Assembly (NCBI GenBank): GCA_946403625.1 | Contig: CAMJAP010000024.1 | Location: 1-32,966 of the forward strand | Direction of reading: 5' to 3' | DNA: 32,966 nt | Source: an uncultured Lachnospiraceae bacterium | Lineage (GTDB): Bacteria; Bacillota; Clostridia; Lachnospirales; Lachnospiraceae | Shown: in pieces, positions 21,399-30,761 of the stretch | Numbering within the stretch: position 1 is the stretch's first letter | Layout of the letters: the number at the start of each line of letters is the position of its first letter | Notes under the pieces: model-generated | Databases searched by the model: none | Seen by the model: only the letters and a program-made list of their open reading frames with translations | What the model was told of the DNA's origin: nothing | Translations under genes and position numbers: made by a program

Positions 21399-24182
21399 AT
21401 GCGTATATGTGCAAAATGCGGGAATGAATGCTCGGAAGATGCAAAGATCTGCGGAAACTGCGGAAGCAAGCTGGATGATATGAAGGAAACGGCAGTAAAG
21501 CCGGAAGAGGATACAAAAGAACAGGCAGAGACCGTCGAAAAAACGGAAGCGCCGACAGAAACTGCGGAAAAGAACGAGGACGAACCTGCGGAAAAGCAGG
21601 CGGAGACTGTGGAAAAACAGCCGGAGATCACGGAGAAGCAGTCGGAAGAGCAGGCAGAGAGTGCGGAGGAGCAGTCGGAAGAGTCGAAGGATGCTGCAGA
21701 GGAACCGCAGGAAAAGCCGGCGGATCCGGTGAATGATACCGAGACGGCGCCGAAACAGGAAGCGAAAAAGATGCGATTCTGCGGAAACTGCGGCAAGCCG
21801 TGTTCGGCAGATGCAAAGATCTGCGGAAACTGCGGTACGAAACTGGGGATGGCGGCCGCTGCACAGGATGTGGCCAAGGTACCGGAAAATACCGTAACAC
21901 AAAAAGCGGAAACACAGAAAACCGAGCCGCAAAAAGGCGGAGTAACCGATCCGGCGGCACAGAACGACTGCGGGCTGGATGTGTTCATCAGTTATTCCAC
22001 CAAGAACAAAAATGTTGCGGATGCCGTGGTAGCGGATTTTGAGCAGCATGGCATCAAATGCTGGTATGCGCCGCGTAACATTATGCCCGGACAGGAATGG
22101 GTATCGGCCATCCGGGAAGGATTGCATGCGGCGAAGCTTTTTGTATTGATCTTTACCGATGAATCCAACGAATCCAGACAGGTAATGAACGAGGTGGCGC
22201 TTGCCTTCAATGCGGGCAAGACGATCATTCCGTTCCGTCTGGCCGAGGTAGGGATGAACGATGAACTGGAATACTATCTGACCCGTGTACACTGGCTGGA
22301 TGCGGTTTCCAACCCGCTCAATCAAAACATTGAACAGCTCCGAAAATATGTAAGCCGGATCCTGGAAGATCCGCAACAGCACAGCAATCTGGTCTCCAAG
22401 ATGGGACGGCAGGCGAAGGCAAAGAAGAAAATGCCAAAATGGGCGATCCCGGCAGCGGTGGCTTTGGCATTGGTTGTCGGGCTGGTTGCATTCTTTGCGC
22501 TCCGCGGACCGGGGGCGGACAAACTGATGGAGCAGGGTTCTGTGGCATACAACTCGGTATATCACGGCGCAGATGATAGTTCCGAGGCGGCATCGTTGTT
22601 TGCGGATGCGGCGGATAAAGGTGCGGCGGATGCCTGGTATTATCTGGGCAAGCTGGAAGAGCGTTCTTTTCGCTATGAGAGTGCGGTACAGAACTACGAG
22701 ACCGGCATGGATCAGGGAAGCGCTTTGGCAGAAGTGGCTCTGGGAGAGATGTATCGTCAGGGACGCGGTGTGCTGCAGGATGTGAACAAGGCCAGAGAAT
22801 TGTACGAAGAGGCTCTGGATGCCGGCTGCGTGGAGGCCAATTTCGGAATGGGACAGCTGGCACAGAAAGGCCTGGCGGGGTTCGATACGGATGCGAAAGA
22901 AGCACTGGAGTACTATAAAGAAAGTGCGGAATCGGAACTGGCGGAATGGCAGGCAGCTTCTCAGGAGGCGATCGGTACCCTGTATAAAAACGGCTATGCC
23001 GGAGTGGAGCGGGATATTGACAAGGCGATCGAGTATTATGAAGAGTCGATCGAACTTACCCCCTACCGGGAAGGAAAAGCAAATATGCTGATCGGGGATG
23101 CACTGATGGTAAGAGGTGAGGATGTTAAGGCGGATGAGTATTACCGGAAAGCGCTGGAGTTTTACGAGGAAGCGTCGGAAGCCGGAAATATCGAAGCAAT
23201 GAACAATGCCGGCTATATGTATATCCACGGACAGGGAACCGAAACGGATGGCGAAAAAGCGATGGATTATTTCCGCAAAGGTGCCGATCAGGGCAATGCG
23301 ATGAGCATGTATAATGTCGGCTGGCTGTATGATTGCGGATCCGGTACGGTAAAGAGGGATGAGGCGAAGGCATATGAATGGTTCAAGAAAGCAGCGGATA
23401 TCGGTGAAGCCGGGGCGATGAGTACGATCGGCGCTCTGTATTATCTGGGAAGATACGGCGCGGACAACGGACAGCCGGATTACCATATGGCGGAACAGTG
23501 GTTCCAAAAGGCTGCAGCTGCCGGGGACTGTACGTCATACCGTTATCTTGGTGATATGTACCGGGAAGGTACTGCGGAGGCATGTAACGGAAAGCCGGAT
23601 TACGCGAAGATGATGGAGTATTACGAAAAAGGTGTCGCGGCAGGAGATACCGGGGCATTGGTATATATCGGTACGGTGTACCAGTATGGATATACTGAGA
23701 GCGGGGCATCGGATCCGGCCAAAGCAGTGGAATATTATAAGAAGGCGGCTGTTGCCGGAGACAGTGACGGAATGCTGGCCCTGGCATATAGCTACTTCAA
23801 CGGTATTACGGGCAGTGTGGATTATGCGGAAGCAGCAAAGTGGTTTCAGATGGCAGCGGACGAAGGAAATGCGGAAGCTATGTTCAGTCTGGGCGGAATG
23901 TATTATAACGGGGAATTCGGAACGCCGGATTATGGGGAGGCGGCTAAATGGTTCCGCAGGGCGGTAAAAGGCGGTTCGGTACACGCGATGTATTATCTGG
24001 GAGCGCTCTACATCTTTGGTGAAGGTGTGGAAGCGGATGCCGAAAAAGCAGTTGAATTGCTGGGAAAGGCCATCGATAACGGTATCCCGGAGGAAGAGGC
24101 GGAGGCGATCCGGACTTATTTCCGGGAACTGGTGAATGCCGGTGCAGTAACGGAAGAGTCTGTGGCGCAATGGCTGAAATGA
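21399..24182 (+). CDS. Zinc-ribbon / TIR / TM / Sel1-repeat protein
   Basis: The 927-aa protein is modular. Residues 1-25 are a zinc ribbon (C4, C7, C18, C21); about 26-123 is an acidic Glu/Ala/Thr-rich linker; about 124-149 is a second, nearly identical ribbon. A TIR domain follows (about 190-315, starting GLDVFISYSTKNKNVADAVV), with candidate catalytic Glu265 in VMNEVALAF, so it may hydrolyse NAD or signal by oligomerisation. A single membrane helix lies at about 347-368 (WAIPAAVALALVVGLVAFFA). The rest is about a dozen Sel1-like repeats, which probably lie outside the membrane and bind a ligand. ATG 21399 was chosen because GGAGG lies just upstream; ATG 21375 has no such site. Confidence 0.85.
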   Translation: MRICAKCGNECSEDAKICGNCGSKLDDMKETAVKPEEDTKEQAETVEKTEAPTETAEKNEDEPAEKQAETVEKQPEITEKQSEEQAESAEEQSEESKDAAEEPQEKPADPVNDTETAPKQEAKKMRFCGNCGKPCSADAKICGNCGTKLGMAAAAQDVAKVPENTVTQKAETQKTEPQKGGVTDPAAQNDCGLDVFISYSTKNKNVADAVVADFEQHGIKCWYAPRNIMPGQEWVSAIREGLHAAKLFVLIFTDESNESRQVMNEVALAFNAGKTIIPFRLAEVGMNDELEYYLTRVHWLDAVSNPLNQNIEQLRKYVSRILEDPQQHSNLVSKMGRQAKAKKKMPKWAIPAAVALALVVGLVAFFALRGPGADKLMEQGSVAYNSVYHGADDSSEAASLFADAADKGAADAWYYLGKLEERSFRYESAVQNYETGMDQGSALAEVALGEMYRQGRGVLQDVNKARELYEEALDAGCVEANFGMGQLAQKGLAGFDTDAKEALEYYKESAESELAEWQAASQEAIGTLYKNGYAGVERDIDKAIEYYEESIELTPYREGKANMLIGDALMVRGEDVKADEYYRKALEFYEEASEAGNIEAMNNAGYMYIHGQGTETDGEKAMDYFRKGADQGNAMSMYNVGWLYDCGSGTVKRDEAKAYEWFKKAADIGEAGAMSTIGALYYLGRYGADNGQPDYHMAEQWFQKAAAAGDCTSYRYLGDMYREGTAEACNGKPDYAKMMEYYEKGVAAGDTGALVYIGTVYQYGYTESGASDPAKAVEYYKKAAVAGDSDGMLALAYSYFNGITGSVDYAEAAKWFQMAADEGNAEAMFSLGGMYYNGEFGTPDYGEAAKWFRRAVKGGSVHAMYYLGALYIFGEGVEADAEKAVELLGKAIDNGIPEEEAEAIRTYFRELVNAGAVTEESVAQWLK

Positions 24183-24198
24183 TCCGAAAGGATCGGCG

Positions 24199-24226
24199 CC
24201 GGGGCAAATAAAAAAATTTGTCCCGG
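24199..24226 (+). terminator. Hairpin after TIR/Sel1 gene, possible terminator
   Basis: CCGGGGCAAAT (24199-24209) pairs with ATTTGTCCCGG (24216-24226) with one wobble pair. No T-run follows, so termination efficiency is uncertain. Confidence 0.45.
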
Positions 24227-24265
24227 TAGCAGTAAAATTTGGGTGTGTGAAGTTTTGATTTTTTG

Positions 24266-24274
24266 TGTTATACT
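24266..24274 (+). promoter_or_regulatory. Extended -10 promoter of the GGDEF gene
   Basis: TGT followed by TATACT (24269-24274) fits an extended -10 promoter (TGnTATAnT), about 42 nt before the start codon. A recognisable -35 is lacking. Confidence 0.45.
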
Positions 24275-24316
24275 ATATGCACAATATTAGCATGTGTTTT
24301 TTAGGAGGATTTCAGA

Positions 24317-25651
24317 ATGAAGATCGACCAGCAGGCATTTAACCAGATTGCCACCACACTGGCTGAGCGTTTTGACAGTTTATTCTATATTGATATTGAG
24401 ACAGGACATTATGTTATTTTTATTCCGTCCGAAATGTTCAAGGGGGAGGAGATCCCGATGGAAGGGGATGATTTCTACGCTCTGTCGATGGAACACGGAC
24501 GCAAGTATGTGCACCCGAAGGATGCGGAATTGGCGAAGCGCATACATGATAAGAAGAATATCATGGATCACCTGGCCAAGTCAGATTATTTTTCGGCCAC
24601 ATGTCGCCTGCTTATCGAAGGGCGGACGGTATATATCCGTCATGTTGTGATGAGGTGCGGAGATGGGAAACATGCGTTGTTCGGTATGGAAAATATCGAT
24701 GAGGAAGTGCGCGAAAAAGAAGAACAGCGCAAAGCGATGCAGTCCATCGAGCGCATGGCCCGTCTGGATGAACTGACCGGCATGAAGAACAAGAATGCGT
24801 TTGTGGAATGCGCCCACGAGATCGATAAGCGGATCCAGAATGCGGACAGCAGTCTGAATTTCGGCGTGGTGATGTGCGATATCAACGATCTGAAATTTCT
24901 GAACGATTCCAGAGGACACAATTTCGGTGACGAGTATGTCCGCAGGGCATGCCGTATGATCTGTGAGGTCTTTCCGAAGAGCCAGGTATACCGTATCGGC
25001 GGAGACGAATTTGTCATTGTGCTGACCGGTGAAGAATATGAGATCCGCGAAGAATTGCTGGAGAATCTGCGGCGCGAGTCCTTTGCTAACGGCCGTTCCC
25101 GTTCCGGCCCGACGATCGCTGCCGGTATGTCGGTGTACGATCCGGCATCGGATGCGAGATTTTCCGATGTGTTCAAGCGTGCGGACTTTGCAATGTATGA
25201 GAATAAGAAGCTGATGAAGCCGGAGCGCATCGTGATGAATCCGGCGGTAGCAAAAGAGGTGGAGATCCCGGTTCCGGAGGATCGCAAGCGGAAGCTGGAT
25301 GCGCTGTTTGAGGCGCTGCTGACGGTAGTCGGCGAAGGCTACGTTTATCTGAACGATCTGAAATACGACTATTCCAGATGGGCCATCTCACTGGTGGATG
25401 ACTTTGGTTTTGAGTCGGAATATGTATATCACGCCGGAAAGATCTGGCAGAACTATATTCATCCGGATGATCTGATGCCGTACCGGCAGAGCGTGGATTC
25501 CGTTGTACGCGGAAAGGCAAAGGTGGAATCCTACTGTCACCGGGTACGCAAACCGGACGGCACCTATATCGTGATCCAGCCCAGATATTTCATCTTAAAC
25601 GATGATGAGGGCAAGCCGGAGTATTTCGGCGGTATCCTGGTTCCGCAATAA
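24317..25651 (+). CDS. PAS-GGDEF-PAS diguanylate cyclase
   Basis: The 444-aa cytoplasmic protein makes cyclic di-GMP. An N-terminal PAS-like region (about 10-128) is followed by GGDEF (about 149-300): RLDELTGMKNKNAF, metal-binding CDINDLKFLND (Asp188), and the intact active site YRIGGDEFVIVL (GGDEF 228-232). No RxxD inhibition site lies five residues upstream, so product feedback through that site is unlikely. The C-terminal part (about 307-444) looks like a PAS_3 domain (YHAGKIWQNYIHPDDLMPY, then CHRVRKPDGTYIVIQPRYF). No signal peptide or TM segment is seen. Cyclic di-GMP is relevant to the flagellar genes further on, but no direct link is shown. Confidence 0.92.
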   Translation: MKIDQQAFNQIATTLAERFDSLFYIDIETGHYVIFIPSEMFKGEEIPMEGDDFYALSMEHGRKYVHPKDAELAKRIHDKKNIMDHLAKSDYFSATCRLLIEGRTVYIRHVVMRCGDGKHALFGMENIDEEVREKEEQRKAMQSIERMARLDELTGMKNKNAFVECAHEIDKRIQNADSSLNFGVVMCDINDLKFLNDSRGHNFGDEYVRRACRMICEVFPKSQVYRIGGDEFVIVLTGEEYEIREELLENLRRESFANGRSRSGPTIAAGMSVYDPASDARFSDVFKRADFAMYENKKLMKPERIVMNPAVAKEVEIPVPEDRKRKLDALFEALLTVVGEGYVYLNDLKYDYSRWAISLVDDFGFESEYVYHAGKIWQNYIHPDDLMPYRQSVDSVVRGKAKVESYCHRVRKPDGTYIVIQPRYFILNDDEGKPEYFGGILVPQ

Positions 25652-25662
25652 AAGAGGAGTTT

Positions 25663-25699
25663 AAACGGTATGAGATCCTGGATTTCATACCGTTTTTTT
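25663..25699 (+). terminator. Intrinsic terminator of the GGDEF gene
   Basis: AAACGGTATGA (25663-25673) and TCATACCGTTT (25685-25695) form a perfect 11-bp stem, extended by inner pairs, followed by a T-run to 25699. It lies 12 nt after the stop codon. Confidence 0.93.
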
Positions 25700-25703
25700 C
25701 GAC

Positions 25704-25736
25704 AAAAAAAGAGCTGCTGCAGTTCTGCAACAGCCC
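25704..25736 (-). terminator. Intrinsic terminator of the AIM24-family gene
   Basis: Read on the minus strand, GGCTGTTGCAG pairs with CTGCAGCAGCT (one wobble pair) and is followed by a run of seven T (25704-25710 as A on the plus strand). It lies 25 nt after the stop of the minus-strand gene and faces the previous terminator. Confidence 0.85.
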
Positions 25737-25760
25737 CTGGAAATGCATTATGACAGCGGA

Positions 25761-26441
25761 TCAGCTCTTGTTCGGAATGTACGGGATGATGGCTCCTGCC
25801 AGCTGCGGTACCGGCATGGTCTGCAGCCATACATGGCCCGGGCCGGTGATCACGGTGTTGAAGATGCCTTCGCCGCCGAACAGTGCATTCTTGATGCCCG
25901 GTACGGTCTGCACATCGATCTTGCAGGTGCTGCTCATGGCTGCCAGATAGCCGGTATCGACGATCATCTGCTGACCCGGCTGCAGTTCATATTCTTTGAT
26001 AAATCCGTCAAATTCCAAAAAGGCGATACCCTGACCGGACACCCTCTGCATAATGAATCCTTCGCCGCCGACCAGACCGGAGCCCAGTTTCTTCTGAAAG
26101 AAAACGGACAGTTCCACGCCGCCGGTGGAAGCCAGGAATGCTCTTTTCTGTGCTACGATATCCTGACCCGGAGCAATCTCGAATGCACGGATGGAACCCG
26201 GAAAACTGGAAGCGAATGCGATCATACCTTCGCCGCCCTGTGCGGTGTAGATGTTCTGGAACATGCTCTCACCGGAGAACATACGGCCCAGCATTTTGCC
26301 GACACCGCCGTTGGAAGATGTCTGCATTTTCATGTTCGGTGTCATCCAACTCATTGCACCGCTCTCGGTGATCATGGACTCGCCCGAATCCAGCGTACAG
26401 ATCACGACCGGTAACGGCTCGCCTTCAATTGAATATCTCAT
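25761..26441 (-). CDS. AIM24 / TIGR00266-family protein
   Basis: The 226-aa protein belongs to the AIM24-like (TIGR00266) family of beta-rich proteins. Signs are the start MRYSIEGEPLPVVICTLDSG, the SESGAMSWMTPNMKMQTSS segment, repeated glycine-rich turns (GGEGMIAFASSFPG, GLVGGEGFIMQRVSG, ALFGGEGIFNTVITG), and the end PYIPNKS. Such proteins form a jelly-roll-like or beta-sandwich structure and are abundant in bacteria; the biochemical role is not settled, with suggested links to membrane integrity or stress. AGGAGGGG precedes the ATG. It is divergently transcribed from uvrA. Confidence 0.92.
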   Translation of the reverse strand: MRYSIEGEPLPVVICTLDSGESMITESGAMSWMTPNMKMQTSSNGGVGKMLGRMFSGESMFQNIYTAQGGEGMIAFASSFPGSIRAFEIAPGQDIVAQKRAFLASTGGVELSVFFQKKLGSGLVGGEGFIMQRVSGQGIAFLEFDGFIKEYELQPGQQMIVDTGYLAAMSSTCKIDVQTVPGIKNALFGGEGIFNTVITGPGHVWLQTMPVPQLAGAIIPYIPNKS

Positions 26442-26557
26442 ATTTAACCCCTCCTGAATTTTTTTTTGCCGCAGGTCTTTCCTGCCGGCGTCTATTTCAG
26501 TTTAACTTATTGTACCGAGAATTGCAATCAGTTTTGTGCGGGGCAGGCAGGTAACGA

Positions 26558-26586
26558 TTGACAATCGGAAGGGTGCGTGATATGAT
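26558..26586 (+). promoter_or_regulatory. uvrA promoter
   Basis: TTGACA (26558-26563) and TATGAT (26581-26586) are exactly 17 nt apart, 40 nt before the uvrA start. Confidence 0.88.
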
Positions 26587-26589
26587 GAC

Positions 26590-26603
26590 AGAACAAATGT
26601 TTG
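26590..26603 (+). promoter_or_regulatory. LexA (SOS) box of uvrA
   Basis: AGAACAAATGTTTG matches the Bacillus/Clostridium LexA consensus CGAAC-RNRY-GTTYG at 13 of 14 positions. It lies four nt downstream of the -10 box, where a bound repressor would block transcription start. Confidence 0.88.
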
Positions 26604-26625
26604 GATAAGAAATGAGGATAGCGGC

Positions 26626-29472
26626 ATGGCAGCAAAAAGCCTGAAAATGCTCCCGGCATCGCAGTCGATCCGGATCACGGGAGCGAGAGAGCATAACCTG
26701 AAGAATGTGGATCTGACGATCCCGAGAGATCAGTTTGTGGTATTTACGGGGCTTTCCGGTTCGGGAAAGTCTTCTTTGGCATTTGATACGATCTATGCGG
26801 AAGGGCAGCGGCGTTATATGGAGTCGCTTTCTTCTTATGCAAGACAGTTTTTGGGACAGATGGAAAAGCCGGATGTGGACAAGATCGAAGGCTTGAGTCC
26901 GGCCATCAGCATCGACCAGAAATCGACGAATAAAAACCCCAGATCTACCGTGGGAACGGTGACGGAGATCTATGATTATTTCCGATTGCTGTATGCGAGA
27001 GCCGGTATCCCCCACTGTCCGGACTGCGGAAGGCCGATCATGCGGCAGACCGTGGATCAGATGACGGATCAGGTGATGGCGCTTGATGAGGGCACCAAGA
27101 TCCAGCTGCTGGCGCCGGTGGTGCGCGGTAAGAAAGGTCGTCATGAAAAAGTCCTGGAACGGATGAAGAAGAGCGGCTATCTGCGGGCGGAGATCGACGG
27201 CAGTGTCTATGAACTGGATGAAGATATCACGCTGGACAAGAATATCAAGCACACCATCGAAGTGATCGTGGACCGACTGGTGGTCAAAGAAGGTATCGGC
27301 AAGCGACTGAGCGATTCCATCGAAAATGTACTGGAACTGACGGACGGCTTGCTGGTGGTGGATGTGATCGGCGGGGAGCGGCTCAATTTCAGCCAGAGCT
27401 TTTCCTGTCCGGACTGCGGCATCAGCATCGACGAGATCGAGCCGCGCAGTTTCTCCTTTAATAATCCTTTCGGCGCCTGCCCGGAATGTGCAGGGTTAGG
27501 TATCAAGATGGAGTTTACGGAAGGCTCCATGATCCCGGATCCCACCAGATCCATCAACGAAGGCTGTATCGCGGTGCTGGGCTGGCAGTCGGCAAATCAG
27601 GAGGGCAGTTTTGCCAATGCCCTGCTGCAGGCGCTGGTGAAGAAGTTCAAGTTCAGTCTGGATACTCCGTGGGCGGATCTGGACGAGAAGATCCGGGACA
27701 TTTTGCTGTATGGTACGGACAAGGAAGTGGATGTTCACTACCAGGGGCAGAGAGGCTACGGCGTGTATCCGATCGCCTTTGAAGGTCTGATCAAGAATGT
27801 GGAGCGCCGTTACCGCGAGACGGGATCGGAATATTCCCGGGCGGAGTACGAGCGCTATATGTCAATCACCCCGTGCAATATGTGTCAGGGCATGCGATTG
27901 AAGAAAGAATCGCTGGCAGTCACCGTAGCGGACAAGAATATCTTTGAGATCACCTCGATCTCCATCGGAGCGCTCAAAGACTTTTTGGACGGTATGGAGC
28001 TGACGAAACAGCAGCATCTGATCGCGGATTCCATCATCCGTGAGATCAAGGCGAGAGTGGGATTTCTGGTGGAAGTGGGACTGGAGTATCTGTCCCTGTC
28101 GCGGGCAACGGCGACACTGTCCGGCGGTGAAGCACAGCGTATCCGTCTGGCAACCCAGATCGGCTCCGGCCTGGTGGGCGTGTGCTATATCCTGGATGAG
28201 CCGTCCATCGGACTGCACCAGAGAGATAATGAAAAACTGCTGGGAGCACTGCGCGGACTGCAGTCTCTCGGAAATACGCTGATCGTAGTAGAACATGACG
28301 AGGATACCATGCGGGAAGCGGATTATATCGTAGATGTGGGGCCTCTGGCCGGAGAGCATGGCGGACAGATCGTTGCCTGCGGTACCGTAGACGATATCAT
28401 TGCGGCCAAGGATTCCATTACGGGCCAGTATCTGAGCGGTAAGAAAAAGATCGAAGTGCCGTCGGTGCGCCGCAAAGCCACCGGACATCTGACCATCAAA
28501 GGGGCGCAGGAGAACAACCTAAAGAATATCGATGTGGATATCCCGCTGGGGATCTTTACCTGCGTGACCGGTGTGTCCGGATCCGGTAAGAGCTCCCTGA
28601 TCAACGAGATCCTGTATAAAGCACTGGCGCGTAAGCTGAACCGGGCGTTTACCGTTCCGGGCAAGCATAAGAAGATCACGGGAATGGAAGCACTGGATAA
28701 GGTGATCGCCATCGACCAGTCCCCGATCGGGCGCACGCCGCGATCCAATCCGGCGACCTACACGGGCGTGTTTGATATGATCCGTGACCTGTTTGCCAAC
28801 ACACAGGATGCCAAGGCGAAGGGATACAAGAAAGGACGATTCAGCTTTAATGTAAAGGGCGGACGATGCGAAGCCTGCAGCGGCGACGGTATCGTCAAGA
28901 TCGAGATGCATTTCCTGCCGGATGTGTATGTACCCTGCGAGGTGTGCGGCGGCAAACGCTATAACCGTGAGACCCTGGATGTCCGTTACAAGGGCAAGAC
29001 CATCTCGGATGTGCTGAATATGACGGTGGAGGAAGCGCTGGAATTCTTCAGCGCTGTACCGTCCATCCGAAACAAGATCGAGACCTTGAATGATGTAGGT
29101 CTTTCCTATATCCGTCTGGGACAGCCGTCCACGGAACTGTCCGGCGGTGAGGCGCAGCGGATCAAGCTGGCGACGGAACTGTCCAGACGCAGTACCGGCA
29201 GGACCATCTATATCCTGGATGAGCCGACCACCGGTCTGCATTTTGAGGATGTGAACAAGCTGGTGGGCATCCTGCAGAAACTGACGGACGGCGGCAATAC
29301 CGTGGTCGTCATCGAGCACAATCTGGATGTGATCAAGAATGCGGACTATATCATCGATATGGGACCGGAAGGCGGAGACGGCGGCGGTACCGTGATCGCC
29401 AAAGGTACGCCGGAAGAAGTGGCAAAATGCAAGCAATCTTATACGGGGCGATTCATTAAGAAGATGCTGTAA
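26626..29472 (+). CDS. uvrA: UvrABC excinuclease subunit A
   Basis: UvrA (948 aa) is the damage-recognition ATPase of nucleotide excision repair and loads UvrB. It has two ABC modules: Walker [10 protein letters not shown] near residue 43 and GVSGSGKSS near 655, each with a signature ([28 protein letters not shown]) and a Walker B ending in LDEPS or LDEPT. Zinc fingers are [18 protein letters not shown]...CPEC, and CEACSGDG...CEVCGGKR. Family length is about 940-960, so it is complete. The gene stands alone with its own SOS-controlled promoter, separate from uvrB. Confidence 0.98.
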   Translation: MAAKSLKMLPASQSIRITGAREHNLKNVDLTIPRDQFVVFTGLSGSGKSSLAFDTIYAEGQRRYMESLSSYARQFLGQMEKPDVDKIEGLSPAISIDQKSTNKNPRSTVGTVTEIYDYFRLLYARAGIPHCPDCGRPIMRQTVDQMTDQVMALDEGTKIQLLAPVVRGKKGRHEKVLERMKKSGYLRAEIDGSVYELDEDITLDKNIKHTIEVIVDRLVVKEGIGKRLSDSIENVLELTDGLLVVDVIGGERLNFSQSFSCPDCGISIDEIEPRSFSFNNPFGACPECAGLGIKMEFTEGSMIPDPTRSINEGCIAVLGWQSANQEGSFANALLQALVKKFKFSLDTPWADLDEKIRDILLYGTDKEVDVHYQGQRGYGVYPIAFEGLIKNVERRYRETGSEYSRAEYERYMSITPCNMCQGMRLKKESLAVTVADKNIFEITSISIGALKDFLDGMELTKQQHLIADSIIREIKARVGFLVEVGLEYLSLSRATATLSGGEAQRIRLATQIGSGLVGVCYILDEPSIGLHQRDNEKLLGALRGLQSLGNTLIVVEHDEDTMREADYIVDVGPLAGEHGGQIVACGTVDDIIAAKDSITGQYLSGKKKIEVPSVRRKATGHLTIKGAQENNLKNIDVDIPLGIFTCVTGVSGSGKSSLINEILYKALARKLNRAFTVPGKHKKITGMEALDKVIAIDQSPIGRTPRSNPATYTGVFDMIRDLFANTQDAKAKGYKKGRFSFNVKGGRCEACSGDGIVKIEMHFLPDVYVPCEVCGGKRYNRETLDVRYKGKTISDVLNMTVEEALEFFSAVPSIRNKIETLNDVGLSYIRLGQPSTELSGGEAQRIKLATELSRRSTGRTIYILDEPTTGLHFEDVNKLVGILQKLTDGGNTVVVIEHNLDVIKNADYIIDMGPEGGDGGGTVIAKGTPEEVAKCKQSYTGRFIKKML

Positions 29473-29637
29473 AAGGAACGGTATAAAGTTTTTGGCTGCC
29501 CGGACCGATATCTATAGCAGATGCCGAACGGATTTGCCGGGGCCGGACCTTTGAAACGAATGGTATGGAACAGGATTGTTGTAGGAATCGTACCCATACC
29601 GGTGTTATGTAGACCACATTTTGTGAAAAACATACAC

Positions 29638-29691
29638 TTTCCAAAAATCCCGCGATGGTTTATAATTCTGTAGTGTATTTTGGGATTTTTG
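29638..29691 (+). promoter_or_regulatory. mreB/mbl promoter inside an inverted repeat
   Basis: TTTCCA (29638-29643) and TATAAT (29661-29666) are 17 nt apart. Perfect 10-bp arms CAAAAATCCC (29642-29651) and GGGATTTTTG (29682-29691) enclose the -10 box, with arm centres 40 bp apart, about four helical turns. The left arm lies upstream of the start of transcription, so this is not an RNA hairpin and could be an operator. Confidence 0.6.
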
Positions 29692-29718
29692 CAGGGTTCG
29701 AAAGGGGAAGGCAGTAAA

Positions 29719-30714
29719 ATGGCAAATTTGGACATTGGAATCGATCTGGGTACCGCAAGTGTCCTGGTATATATCAAAGGCAGAGGCGTAGTTTTGAAAG
29801 AGCCGTCTGTACTGGCATTTGACCGTGACAGCAGCACGGTAAAGGCAATCGGAGAGGATGCGCGTCTGATGATTGGACGTACTCCGGGCAATATCAATGC
29901 TGTCCGTCCGATGCGTGAAGGAGTTATTTCGGATTATAACGCAACCGAGCAGATGATGCGTTATTTTCTGACCAAGGCGATCGGAAAGAAGACTTTCCGC
30001 AAACCGCGCGTGGTCGTTGGTGTACCGAGCGGGGCATCTCCGGTGCAGAAAAAAGCCGTAGAGGATGCGACTTATCAGGCAGGAGCCGGTAAGGTATGGA
30101 TCATGGAAGAGCCGCTGGCAGCAGCGATCGGTGCAGGCATCGACATCGCAAAGCCGCAGGGCAATATGATCGTGGATATCGGCGGCGGTACGACCGATGT
30201 GGCGGTGATCTCTCTGGGAGATGCCGTAGCCAGTACTTCGGTTCCCAAGGCAGGCGATCATTTTGACGAAGCCATCGCCAATTATATGAGAAAGAAATAC
30301 AATCTTCTGATCGGTGAGCGTACCGCAGAGGATGTAAAGATCAATATCGGAACAGCATATCGCAGAGATGAGGTCGACTACATGGATGTCAGAGGCCGTA
30401 ATCTCGTAACCGGTCTGCCGGAGACCGTAAGGGTATCTTCGGATGAGACCTATGAAGCTCTGAAGGAAACCACCACCCAGATCCTGGATGCGATCTGCAA
30501 AGTGTTGGAGGAAACTCCGCCGGAACTGGCAGCAGACATTATGGATCGTGGAATCGTTCTGACCGGTGGCGGCGCAATGCTGCGCGGGTTGGAGGAACTG
30601 ATCGAGGAGCGTACGCACATCAACACGATGACGGCGGATGAGCCGATGACTTGCGTGGCGATCGGTACCGGTAAATATATCGAATTCCTTGCAGAGTTTA
30701 AAGATGAAGCATAA
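29719..30714 (+). CDS. mreB: MreB/Mbl-type rod-shape actin homologue
   Basis: The 331-aa protein is a bacterial actin that forms membrane-bound filaments and directs lateral cell-wall synthesis. Key motifs are phosphate 1 GIDLGTASVLVYI (residues 5-17), phosphate 2 VDIGGGTTDVAVISLG, adenosine motif LTGGGAMLRGLEE, and VVVGVPSGASPVQKKAVEDA. The length fits. ATG 29719 follows GGGGAAGG; an upstream TTG at 29680 lies within the inverted-repeat region and is unlikely. The next two genes are flhO and flhP homologues, the same order as mbl-flhO-flhP in Bacillus, so it is probably the Mbl-like copy. Confidence 0.92.
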   Translation: MANLDIGIDLGTASVLVYIKGRGVVLKEPSVLAFDRDSSTVKAIGEDARLMIGRTPGNINAVRPMREGVISDYNATEQMMRYFLTKAIGKKTFRKPRVVVGVPSGASPVQKKAVEDATYQAGAGKVWIMEEPLAAAIGAGIDIAKPQGNMIVDIGGGTTDVAVISLGDAVASTSVPKAGDHFDEAIANYMRKKYNLLIGERTAEDVKINIGTAYRRDEVDYMDVRGRNLVTGLPETVRVSSDETYEALKETTTQILDAICKVLEETPPELAADIMDRGIVLTGGGAMLRGLEELIEERTHINTMTADEPMTCVAIGTGKYIEFLAEFKDEA

Positions 30715-30761
30715 AGTGGCATGGAGGCCGCAGGCGTTTTAAGTGACAGGAGGTAGTTACA

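Noticed and set aside
21174-23507. 777-codon open frame on the minus strand
   Set aside because: It lies opposite the TrkA/RyR and TIR/Sel1 genes, is low in complexity, has no ribosome binding site, and results from codon bias in repetitive sequence.
29562-29600. GGTATGG / CCATACC inverted repeat after uvrA as terminator
   Set aside because: Short arms, long loop and no T-run, so not a credible intrinsic terminator.
29605-30618. 337-codon minus-strand frame opposite mreB
   Set aside because: It is a shadow of the mreB reading frame without protein-like features.
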